A DNA stretch of 64,000 bases from Siphonodentalium dalli (lineage: Eukaryota; Mollusca; Scaphopoda; Gadilida; Siphonodentaliidae), in assembly GCA_032622095.1 (NCBI GenBank), contig CP136069.1, positions 48,718,760-48,782,759 on the forward strand, in the 5' to 3' direction. The position numbers and the translations under genes were made by a program. Position 1 is the first letter of the stretch. Each line of letters begins with the position of its first letter. The notes under the pieces are model-generated. The model was given only the letters and a program-made list of their open reading frames with translations, ran no database searches and had not been told where the DNA came from. Below are positions 11,791-21,909 of the stretch, in pieces.

Positions 11791-12819
11791 TAGGCGCAGG
11801 TGAATGACGTCATATATATTTTGAAAATATCCATCAGTGATTTTTCAAAGATCGCGGGTATGGATTTTGAAGAAATTGTCACGTGACGCCCGGTTAGCAA
11901 ACATGCGGAGATTACCAAGCGCGGAATATAGAATCGCGATGAAAATTAAATTAGCTACTTCACAACTTATAAAGAATTCCCATGTGACTTAGGCCTATTA
12001 GTTTTATTTATATCAAATTCGTTGGTTAGCTTAATGAAAACCAACGAAGACGCCATGGCACGGTTCGTGACGGCATTTACGTCATTTTGGCTCCCAGAAT
12101 CCAGACAATATTGCACAATCCACGACAAGTCTTGTCATGTCGTCTCCGTCGGGACCACTGTCTGATGTTACATGCATTATTCTTAGGGTCGTGTCGCCCA
12201 TAAAAAGTTAAATTGAGGCACAAAATGTGTGGTTGCTCCACTACGTGTCACGTACGATTCATATTAATGATGATAATGGTTGAGTTGGTGTTTAAAAAAC
12301 GACGGGGACAGCCATCTTGATTATAGTCGATTGGCAACAAATATTACAACCACCATTAAATTATCTCGTGCAATATATATTTGTTTGTGCATAGAACAAA
12401 TTACGGACTTTTTATTGACATCATCAGTTGGATCTAACATCATCATATAAATTCAACGGGACCCACTTACTATAGCCAATTAGCAGGACCACATGGCCAA
12501 GCCTGTGTCTATTTGGTTCGCCAAAACGTTCCCCAAACAAATGCCCACTCGCAAAAGTATATGCATATATCTGTATTCGACCACACTATACCATCAATTG
12601 GTCTATTTGGTAAATGGAGGATGGCCTGGAGTTGACTATGCGGCTATTGTCACTATATTGATGTGCTCGGTGGGGTTGGGTATAGTTCACGACGCGAAGC
12701 GGAGTAACCAATACCCTCCCCAATGTACCCCCACAGTCAACGATGGGTCATGCTCCATTGATTACAATAAATACCAGGGTGATACGGAGCGGCCCAGATT
12801 AAAGTGACGGAAAGTTTAT

Positions 12820-13070
12820 GAGAATATCACCTTGTCGGAATTATTGTCATTTGTTTATCGCGATTAAATTCGTCACGGGTAAAGACAAACTATTTATAAA
12901 CTGAGCGTACATCAGATCTTATGTTTATTTTTGTTTGGAACGGCACATTGGACGTGGTTGGAATTCTCGACGAAAGTAGACGATTACCATGTTCCTCAGG
13001 ATTGGATAATGTATGAGTACTCGCTCACCGAGTGTATTCACTAAATTGACACACATTGTATTTAAAATAG
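12820..13070 (+). repeat. Dispersed repeat family 3, copy 1
   Basis: Aligns by eye with 20880-21115: ...CCTTGTCGGA.TTATTG..., ATCGCGA.T.AATTCGTC, then GTGGTTGG.A.TCTCG, GGATAATGTATGA.TACTC and CACTAAATTG.C.CACATT. Both copies are diverged. It may be an old non-autonomous transposon. Confidence 0.55.
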
Positions 13071-14948
13071 ATTCTTATTTATTCAATAAATACAGTGACT
13101 CCCGATGGCGAAAGCAGTTTCGTTAGTTTATCGCCGATAGCTTCGTCCCGAATCGGGAAGTAAATATTTACAACTGAGTGCAGTTCGGACGATGTTTTCT
13201 ACAACGGAGTGGTACGGTCGATTTCTTTGAGATTTTCGGCGATGTCATTAGAATGTTACATTCTCCCAGTTGGCATATAATATGATAAGAACGTACTACG
13301 TTTTTCAAAAGCTTACTCCACCCAAGGCCATGATATGTAAATATACAATTAGATTAGATGAATAATAATTGTACCCGCACAGGTTGATACTTTGAAGTAT
13401 ATTCTCAAGTCGCATGTGCCGGTTTAAATCCGGTTTCAATGGTGCCGTGTATTTATATTTCACGGACATGTACCGGTATATAACAATTGAATGTATGTTC
13501 CACGCACTGTTACTGAAAGCATACATATCATTTGGACCTTATTGGTTGAGGCATGGATGGCCTTCGTTATAGGTTATAATTTAGGAATACCAGTTACTAA
13601 ATTATAATACCCTGACCCTGTATGTTGTAAAGAATATACTAATATTATACTACAATAGTATAATACTATGATAGTATAAATGCCATATTATCCTCAAAAC
13701 ACACATTGTGTGAATCGAGCGTTTGTTTATATACAGCACATATAGTGAGCAATAAGAACAACACTCAACACCGAGGAAATATGTTTAGGAGACTTATTCG
13801 TAGTGACTCATTCAACACCGAAATCTTGAAAGGTGAGGGTTAGCTAGCGATATACTGATACCTTATAAACAATTGGGTGGAATTTCTAACCAAAGTTCAC
13901 TTAATGCATGGGGTTTATCTGGCGATTAGTGTTTTGGTTATCTCATACTATTTACATACTGTTTGATTACATAACATGGGGTTCATATACATGATTTAGA
14001 TTTAGCATTCAATACAACTATTAGTTATTTAAGTCAGGCATTTAGGTTCATTGTACCTGTGTACATCTGGTGGGCTAAGTCCTCATTTTGGAAGATTCGT
14101 CAGGACTCAAAATATCAACCATTTATTAACTCTGAAATATGTTTGTAAAAGTAAAACATAAAGTGATCCAGACAGACCGATGGACAAAACAAACCAAAGC
14201 ACTGCCACTGATGGTTATTTAAACCAAATATCCGGCTACCACCTTTGACCAACAAATCTTAACAAAATATGTACCATGCAAATTTCCATTGCGAGCTATT
14301 TCTGAATACTGAATAGAACCTGGTATACAATTGTCTACTGTGAGGGTTTACGAGCAGATAATTTAACCCATTCACAATACAAACCGTTCATAACACCATG
14401 CATACATGGCCTCAATAGCCCGAAGACGAGTGTGACTCGCCACACAGTAGTATTTCAACCAGGCTATACTCATGATACATTCAATGAACTGGATATTGCA
14501 TGTACACTTCTGCTACAGTGATTGGTACTTTATAGCACTATTGGTGCTAATGATATGATATTATATGCATATCGCGATTAAATTTAGTCTTTTAGACTTG
14601 GACAAATTATTGAAATTTCAGCACGCAGTGACGAATGGTGACCTCGTATAATGATAATTTTGTTTCTCATTTATAATAGCATCCTATTCCATGCCTAAGC
14701 TAAAATAAACACTCTGTAACAAATGAATTTGGTACCCGGAGAAGTTCCAAAAAATAAAAGGGCACACTATCAGTAGCAGCAGCAAAACACATTTCAAATA
14801 ACTTGAATTATAGGTATAAACGGACTGAAATGTAGAAATTACAGTAAGTTTGCACAACCTTCCCCGACGCAGCATGCAATTTGCCCAAATGTTCCACAAA
14901 TAGAGAGCGCCACTGTGTGGTAGGATTTACATGTCACCATGACATAAA

Positions 14949-16347
14949 CTAGATCATGCCATGAATCTCTACTAAAGCTGACGCCCGTAGAGATCATATT
15001 CCACCTGTACAAAACCCGGGAACTTTTTTTAAGTTTTGACAGTGAACCTTATAAAGTAAAACAAAAATAACATGGGGAATGTACTTCTTTGTTCATACAT
15101 GTACCTGTGGCTTAATGATTTATTCATCGGTACGTGAAGTTCCCAGCTCGATATTACAGAATTGCTTTCGCGTTATGTCGCTTAGGCCAAAGAAAAAAGA
15201 TTGTATGTTTCCGGTAACGGAGCGAAAAAATTAGGGTATGTAGGTAGGGAATTTTTTTTTTTAATTTTATTTCGATATTTTTTATCCAGCTGCAGAAATA
15301 TTGAAACTACATTGACCGAAGTGACATAAAATGCCAACCCGTGTTCTGGGGAAAGTATTACTTGATCAACACAGTGGAAACTGGAAATATACATTAAGGT
15401 TGATAAAAAATCAAATTTCATGCTTAGGTATGTTTTTTATTATTCACATACATGACATGTAGCACATTTTCATAAATTTGGCTATACACTTGGTAGGAAA
15501 TTGATGTCACTAACTTTTTATAAGAATTTTACCAATAATACCGCCATTATATATACTGTACTATACTGTACTTGTATTGTGACGACTACATCCCATTGTC
15601 TGGGGGTAGCCAGTACGTCCACCGAGCATGCCTGGTTTTTGGAGACAGTAGCTATACCCCTAGCATATGTGGTGATAACCTATATACATGTATATATACA
15701 CCCACCATGTATGTTGATAGTGTTCCATAAGTCCCAAACAAGACATAAAGCACTGTAAAAGCAGGCAGGAGATAGTCTGAGATACACTCTAAGGAAATTA
15801 AAATTGCAAAATGTATGCCCATCAATCCACAACCCATCACACACCTGGGGCCTTTGAAACAGCCGTCAATTCATGGTCACTTTTCACAGGGATATGTTAG
15901 CAACCATGTGTTTTGCACACTAAAGGTCATCAATATTTATGAGCATTAGTGGTAAAAAACAGTAAATTTTAGAAAATTTTGACTTTTTTTCAAAATATCA
16001 ATAAAAAGTTTAGGGTCGGCGGGTTATTTTTAGGGTCTGTCGATGTACGGAAACATAGTATCTTTTTACTTTGGCCTTACGACAATAATTTTCGTGACAG
16101 GGAATAAAATAAATATTTATCGCGGAATCGGGTCTCAAAAGTCACGTAAATAATATAATCTCGAGCTGGGAACTTCACTTACCGATGAATAAATCATTAA
16201 GCAACAGGTATGAACAAAGAAGTACATTCCCCGCGTTACTTTATAAGGTTCCCTGTCAAAACTTAAAAAAAACTTCCTGGGAATTGTAAAGGTGGAATAT
16301 GATCTCTACGGCGTTCTAGCTTTAGTAGAGATTCATGAATCATCTAG
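14949..16347. mobile_element. 1.4-kb element with long terminal inverted repeats
   Basis: About 250-280 bases at the left (14949-15195) are repeated in inverted orientation at the right (16068-16347). Shared blocks include CATGAATCTCTACTAAAGC, GTAGAGATCATATTCCACCT, GAATGTACTTCTTTGTTCATAC, AATGATTTATTCATCGGTA and GAAGTTCCCAGCTCGA. The ends read CTAG...CTAG and ACATAAA flanks both sides (14942-14948 and 16348-16354), a likely 7-bp target duplication. The interior shows no transposase. Arm divergence of roughly 10-15 percent by eye suggests an old insertion. The transposon superfamily is unknown. Confidence 0.75.
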
Positions 16348-16934
16348 ACATAAACAATCAGCATCCATCTTACTTCTTCTTACTTGTGTTGATATGTCGT
16401 TTAGGACAAGCGTGTCTCCGTGTATTAATGTATCCTATTTATGTTACTTTCACAAAACTAGCACTAGTAGTATTCACATTCAAATTAAAAAAAGCGGAAT
16501 GTATCTACAAATAGAACAATCCTTGAATTCACGTTGTGACAAGTGAGTAGCGTAAACTGGTAAATGTGATCACGATTCACGGTATTCACCAGAAATCTGG
16601 CCATTAATTAGAATCAGATAATTTTGAACTAACTCCCGCTAAATCCAAGTTGAAAAGACGAAGTCAGAATAATTCCTCACGTCCAAGATGAAGCCTAATT
16701 TCATTTAAATTTCAAGGATTTAAATTTTTGTTTTGAGAATTGTCCCGACCTTGTCCTTCACCTTGTTTGAATAACCGGAAATGTGTTTTGATTTTTTCCC
16801 CGGTCTTCGCTAATAACAACTGTTGTTAAGCTTTGGAGTTGGAACAGAGACTGCTGAGAATTGCATTTTTGCGATTAGATTTGATGATCTAGTTATCTTT
16901 ACAAGTTAACTTTCTGTTAATCATTCATTGAAAC

Positions 16935-17051
16935 ATGAACGGCAATAACAAAGACTCAGATTTTGAAACTGTCAGTTTCAAAGACAAACTTGACCAAGTC
17001 AGACTCAAACAACGGAAGTCTCAAATCACAGTAAAAGAAGTGTTTTTGTGA
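16935..17051 (+). CDS. Short coding-like ORF, possible first exon
   Basis: The ATG at 16935 (A at -3) opens a 38-codon frame ending TGA at 17049-17051. It is rich in Lys, Asp, Gln and Ser and begins MNGNNKDSDFETVSF. A possible donor ACA|GTAAAAG at 17030 would make a 32-codon phase-0 first exon. The composition differs from random AT-rich translation here. No family is recognised. It may belong with the coding-like segment at 17582, but I could not find a donor and acceptor pair that joins them in frame. Confidence 0.28.
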   Translation: MNGNNKDSDFETVSFKDKLDQVRLKQRKSQITVKEVFL

Positions 17052-17440
17052 CATTTTTCGGTCCGAAACAATATATGAAGTACAATTTTTTTATTTAGAT
17101 CACTCACCTTCTATGTATATAGTTTTCATCTCATCCTTTTGTTGTGTGATAATAGGTAATTTGTGGAAATACTAACGCCGAGGTGGTGAGTTCTGTATTG
17201 GAACTACAAGGCTTATCAACAACCATGTCTATGCAACGTCAAATCTGATTGGTTAAGATAGACAATCTGACCAATATGAAAATCGTTTTTATTGCGCCTT
17301 TCATTTAAGAGAGCGCCACTTTACGTTCGTTAAGCGCGTGCTTTGATACTATTCTCAGGTAACGTGAACTATATATAGAACACAATAATACAGCTTCATA
17401 GGTATACGGATCTCATGCGCGTTACCGTCATGAAAACTTT

Positions 17441-17463
17441 CAGATTTCGCTTCGCGAAATCTG
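17441..17463. repeat. Perfect 10-bp-stem hairpin
   Basis: CAGATTTCGC and GCGAAATCTG flank a 3-base loop (TTC). A short perfect inverted repeat in otherwise AT-rich DNA, just upstream of the coding-like segment at 17582. No function is assigned. Confidence 0.6.
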
Positions 17464-17581
17464 ATTAAATTTTCTATAACGCCTGAATAGTAACTTATCA
17501 GTATAACGCACCTGAAAACGTCCTTCATATGTCTTTAAATGCCTAATCCATATTTGGAGGACAATTTGGAACCAACACAGT

Positions 17582-17785
17582 TTTATAAAATTTGGTGCTC
17601 CTATATATGGTGCCATCGCCAGCGGTGTCGAGGGCCGGGAACATATACGTCATAAATTGCTCGAAAATGGCAAGGACATCACACGGGAGAATCGATCGAA
17701 GGCCGTTCGATCAATTGGAGCAGCAAACGAGGCACTCCGAGATTTTGAGTCATTTTGGAGACACGAATTTAGAACTCCGCTCTAA
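17582..17785 (+). CDS. Coding-like segment without ATG, unknown protein
   Basis: This frame is open from an AG at 17579-17580 to TAA at 17783. It encodes about 67 residues that look like real protein: KFGAPIYGAIASGVEGREHI early, then an Arg/Lys/Glu-rich helical stretch (KLLENGKDITREN, SIGAANEALRDF) ending FWRHEFRTPL. Codons are much less AT-rich than in neighbouring DNA. The frame stays open for some codons upstream of the AG, so the acceptor is not certain. It could be a terminal exon or a transposon ORF fragment. I do not recognise the family. Confidence 0.42.
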   Translation, partial: FIKFGAPIYGAIASGVEGREHIRHKLLENGKDITRENRSKAVRSIGAANEALRDFESFWRHEFRTPL

Positions 17786-17938
17786 ACCAAAGATTCCGGG
17801 CAGATGTAGAGGTATGCATTATCTGTTTTGCAGACAGAGAAAGCGATATATATATACTGTAGGTGCGTCAGGAAATGGTTAACCATGACGAACATACCGA
17901 TACTTTTGACAAAATATCCATTATTTTGCACGGAGAGA

Positions 17939-18155
17939 TACAGTAATGCTCTAAGTAATCGACTTCTTAACCACAGCAGAATTATGGGTAACTTTTCAGG
18001 ATTTAGTCGGAAATATCGCTTGTTGCCATTCATCGGAAAACTTTCAGTGAGAGCTTTCCGATGAATGGCAAAAAGCCATATTTCCGACTAAATCCTGAAA
18101 AGTTACCCATAATTATGCTGTGGCTAAGAAGTCAATTACTTAGAGCATTACTGTA
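17939..18155. repeat. 217-bp near-perfect palindrome
   Basis: The sequence from TACAGTAATGCTCTAAGTAA (17939) to its inverse ending at 18155 folds into arms of about 100 bases around a centre near 18045-18055 (AAAACTTTCAGTGAGAGCTTTCCG). There are only about six mismatches plus a small AAAGCC/CTTG bubble. Open frames on both strands here are by-products of the symmetry. No flanking target duplication is evident. Confidence 0.88.
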
Positions 18156-18649
18156 CACTCGCTATTTGCAATATTGAATTTACTTGAAGCGAATATTACC
18201 CAAGCCGCTCCAGAAAATTTAACCAAAAATTCCACAGAATAAGCATCCGACTGAGGTAAACGTGACGACCTCGGCCCCTCCGAGTGACTAAATATGAGTA
18301 CGATTATCAAAATGGAATTTTACGTTTTGGTACATAAAATTGTACTGCATGAGCCCAAGTTTATCTGACTCGCAAATGGTATACTTCTTGGTGATGGTAA
18401 GATGGCACAATTCAAATAAAACAACGGTACATTGATTGTTGTATAGGACATAAGGGTTATCCCGAATGTTATTTCACTCCAACCTGCCATAATTATGGAC
18501 CCTGCCATAATGAATGTTTACTGATCTACAGTCTGTTCCAAAGATTCCAATATGTGACTAATACTATTAGTAGGGCGGCTCCGTGTCAACAAAAGGGTGA
18601 ATCGTGCATTTTATGGTAAAAGCAACAAACTTTGTATACAACATCCTGA

Positions 18650-19140
18650 GGTGATATCTTTTGGATTTATATATCATGCCAAGTTAGGGAGACCCCATGG
18701 TTGCCATGGTAACCACCGAAAAACATGGCCACCAAAAATGCCAAATTGGCTATTTGCGGAAGTGCGATTTTGGTGCCCCTCTCCCTGCACTGCACCCCTG
18801 ATAAATAGCGCCACTTTGGCCATCTTGAAATCACACGATTAGATTCCTCGTTTCATGGAGAAGAATGTGTATCAACTTTGTGGATATCGGCGCTAAACAG
18901 GTTTATCAATTCTTGTGCACCTCTCCCCTTGCGTGCATCCCTGACTCAAATGGCGCCACTATTGACATCTGTAAACCACACCATTAGATTCCTCATATCA
19001 TGGAGATGATTATGTATAAGTTTGGTGGAAATCGGCGACAATTTTGTTTCTGCCCCTCCCCCTTTGTGCCCCTGACAACAACAGCGTCACTTTAGAAAAT
19101 TCTAACCCGCACTATCTTATCCATTATCTTTCTTGTAAAG
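18650..19140. repeat. Dispersed repeat family 1, tandem run of about 140-bp units
   Basis: At least three diverged units each carry ATTAGATTCCTC-T-TCATGGAGA, then TTTGG-GGA-ATCGGCG, then TGC-CCTCTCCC and GCGCCACTTTGG. The recurring blocks are about 140-145 bases apart. Single copies elsewhere in the window share the same core. GTTGCCATGGTAAC, an RFX-type X-box, lies at 18700-18713 inside the run. Confidence 0.6.
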
Positions 19141-19216
19141 AAAGTACCAAACTAGACCTCTCTATTGTTATCGAGATGGTCCCTGTATTTTTGTATGGAA
19201 CACAGACAGACATTGG

Positions 19217-19219
<3 letters not shown>

Positions 19220-19258
<39 letters not shown>
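19220..19258. repeat. (TA)n microsatellite
   Basis: An uninterrupted TA dinucleotide run immediately before the RTE-like retroposon at 19259. Confidence 0.95.
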
Positions 19259-19259
<1 letters not shown>

Positions 19260-19915
19260 TAGCTGGTGGACCCGACTTCGTCCGGACTGATTCCCTCTGC
19301 TTTTGGGCGAATTGCGTGATTTGACCTTGAATTGTCCATTTTGAAGGTCAAGGTCAGGTGGTGTAACGATTTGACCCGTCCAAAACACTGCCCGGACAAA
19401 AGTACCCGACAAAAGTACCCGTCGAAATCCATCCGGATTTACCCGATTTGACCTCGAACTGATCATTTTGAAGGTCAAGGTCAGGTCGGGGTCACGATTT
19501 GACCCGTCCAAAACACGCAGTGGACAAAAGTAACCCTACGTATCTAATTTCGTCAAAATCCCGCACAAATTCGCGATTTGACCTTGAATTGGCCCGATTT
19601 CAAGGTCAAGGTCACGTCGCACGGGCAAACGAATATGCTTTCGACACTCCCCAAACGAAAGTATCCCTAGACACTAATTTTCATCGAAATCCCGCAATAC
19701 TCGGGCGTTCGACCTTGAAATAACCCGATTTCAAGGTCAAGGTCATGTTGCATGGGTAAATTGATAGGCCCATGCCACTTCCCGGCCGAAAGTACTCCCA
19801 CATACCAAGTTTCATCGAAATCGGTTCGGCCGTTTTCGAGTCCATCGCGAACAGACAGACGAACAGACACACACACACACACACACACATATTTCCCAAA
19901 ATATATATGAGATAG

Positions 19916-19951
<36 letters not shown>
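19259..19951 (+). mobile_element. RTE-like or SINE-like retroposon with four internal repeats and microsatellite tail
   Basis: Starts ACTAGCTGGTGGACCCGACT right after (TA)n. Four imperfect units of about 128 bp follow. Each has TTTGACCTTGAA...TTCAAGGTCAAGGTCA, then CGAAAGTA-CC or ACAAAAGTA-CC, then TTCATCGAAATC. The last unit ends AAATCGGTTCGGCCGTTTTCGAG, then GCGAACAGACAGACGAACAGACA and (CA)n at 19868-19890, then (TA)n at 19917-19951. The AAATCGGT-C-GCCGTTT...ACAGACAGAC ending is common at 3' ends of RTE-type LINEs and their SINEs. No open frame is present, so this is a non-autonomous copy. Confidence 0.65.
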
Positions 19952-19954
<3 letters not shown>

Positions 19955-20119
19955 AGTTGAAAGTAACGTGTGGACAGTTATATATGTATGGTCCAAGAAT
20001 AACATAAGACATGTCTATAAAATTAATTAATGTAAGTAAAATGTCTATAGGTCTTTCGTGGCATTGCCACTTTCAATAGACGATAAATTGAATTATGACA
20101 TCATAGTGTCAAGTGAGAT

Positions 20120-20700
20120 AGCCCAGCTTTACACGTCATTTCCTGGGCGCATTTAGCTTGCATCGGAAATATGCCTTCCGGGTTCGGCGTATTCTGCTTG
20201 CTGAGAACAGTTTTTGTAATGGGAAGATCGAATATTGATTCTTTCCACATTCATCCAAATGTTCACTCAGTGAAATTTTGCGATATTCTGGTTGATTTAT
20301 CTCGAACACCAACTGTATATACACACAAAAGAAACTTTCCCGACTTTCATCAGTGACCATATTATCCACACCTGGGCACTGGGATATACGCGGAATTATG
20401 TTCTTTAATTGCCTGTTAGATTGTGGTACTTTTGTGAATTTTGGGTAATCCGTAAGAGCTGCATTTCATCTAAAATTTTGTGAGATATTCGGCTTCTTTA
20501 TCAGTTAGGCATTTAGAGAATTTTGCGACAAACTTCTTTATTTTATTCATTACGGATTTCTCCTCATTTGTAGAAAGTTTCTTGTAAAAACGATCGTTCA
20601 AGAGTATATCTTCCGATTTGTTGGACGATATTCTTCGTTCTACTACAATCGTCTTCATATATGAAGAATTCGGTGGTACATTGCGATGAAGTAGACATGG
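20120..20700 (-). pseudogene. Penelope-like element, internally deleted
   Basis: Minus-strand reading. The frame from 20658 gives a Lys-rich segment ending TDKEAEYLTKF. It then passes an in-frame stop to YGLPKIHKS and AIKEHNSAYIPVP, the characteristic start of Penelope-like reverse transcriptase. The core of the transcriptase is absent. At about 20290 the sequence resumes with ISLSEHLDECG..YSIFPLQK, the end of the GIY-YIG endonuclease. So N-terminal RT motifs and C-terminal endonuclease are joined by a large internal deletion. Family motif knowledge supports the call; exact deletion points are inferred. Confidence 0.8.
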
Positions 20701-20879
20701 ACTTCATTCCTGCATTATACACTTTAGCATGATGACCCGGCCTTTCACTGGTTAAATTGATGTGGAACCATTCGCTGTGTACACGGTGTGGACTATAGTA
20801 TAATCAAGTGTTATTCTCAGAAATGTTATACCCAAATGGGTTTCACAAAACGTCATTCTTATACATGGATTATAAGTAG

Positions 20880-21115
20880 TGGCTCACCTTGCCGGAGTGA
20901 TTGCTATTTTAATCGCGACTGATTTCGTCCAGCAAATAAAGAAGTCTATATTTATTTACAACCTAATCGCATACTTCACACGTTATTTTTTTAAATTGTA
21001 TAATCAATGTGGTTGGTAATCTCGGAAATATATGTAGTAGTTGGCATTTACATTATTCCGGATCGGATAAAGCATGACTACTCACTGGTCACGTTTTGCT
21101 GACTAAATTGGCGTA
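20880..21115 (+). repeat. Dispersed repeat family 3, copy 2
   Basis: Diverged copy of the sequence at 12820-13070, in the same orientation. It begins with GGCTCACCTTGCCGGAGTGATTG, which is also shared with family 2 at 10.68 kb, so families 2 and 3 may be parts of one longer element. Confidence 0.5.
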
Positions 21116-21159
21116 CATTAAAAAGTAACCAAACATGAATTCTGTTTACATTTTCTCTC

Positions 21160-21340
21160 CTCGGGAGACAATCCGTTCTCGAGCGGGTGACAAATCTCAA
21201 TGTCTCCTTCGACAACTGTATATTGTTATCCTCCTCCCTATTTTCCACCCCTCTGATTGGCCCATGTGCTGTCACGTGCCGGGCGACAAATCACACTGTC
21301 GCCAGCTGACCCGGGAGACATTGTTTTTGTCGCCCGCCTG
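21160..21340. repeat. Nested GGGAGACA/TGTCTCC and GCGACAAAT/TGTCGC inverted repeats
   Basis: Several interleaved complementary blocks: GGGAGACAA with TTGTCTCC-like segments, and GGGCGACAAATC with ACTGTCGCC and TTGTCGCCC. The stretch is GC-rich and could form a branched fold. It is not a recognised RNA; probably a foldback transposon remnant. Confidence 0.4.
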
Positions 21341-21782
21341 ATGTTATATTGCAAGAATATCTCCAACACACACTTCAGTAACTCATCTACTTCGCATCAC
21401 TACAACGTACTAAAAAATCATAGATCTTATATACCCCACGGATTCGCAAAACACACCAGTTGTGGTGTTTGCTAATTTGCATATATTTAGTGAACACTAA
21501 TATTCTTATGTTTTAAGTTGATACTTTTATCGGACAAGCGTTATTATTTACTTTTTACATCGAAACATCTCGGTGATTCAATTTGTTCATGTCGACATTA
21601 TGATGCAAGATTGAAAGAGAGGATCCCATTAGGTTGGTTGGTTATAAATGTTCGCTGGTAGACAACGTAATGCATACGTTTGCCGCGAATGACTGGTACT
21701 GTACGCTTATCCTCCGCGATGTCTGCAATGTGATCATAGAAGTATTTTATGTGAGGATCGCCATGAGCACTGACACATATGA

Positions 21783-21907
21783 ATGTACATTAATGAAATT
21801 GACAACTTCCCAATAGCTTTCGAGGAAGACCGTTATGAAATGAACATCGCGAGTAAATTGCGCACACAAGACGACATTGAATATGCCTTGCAGAAGACGA
21901 GAACATA
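21783..21907 (+). CDS. Short coding-like exon with strong donor, unknown protein
   Basis: The ATG at 21783 opens 41 codons (MYINEIDNFPIAFEEDRYEM at the start, then ASKLRTQDDIEYALQKTRT), rich in acidic and basic residues. The frame meets ACATA|GTAAGTG at 21907, a near-consensus donor, just where a TAG would otherwise end it. An in-frame TGA directly precedes the ATG, so the start is probably real or an acceptor lies very close. The 3' partner exon was not identified, and no family is recognised. Confidence 0.38.
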
Positions 21908-21909
21908 GT

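Noticed and set aside
12053-12163. 36-codon ATG frame with a good initiation context (GCCATGG)
   Set aside because: Too short, no donor, no motif; could be an upstream ORF but nothing supports a gene.
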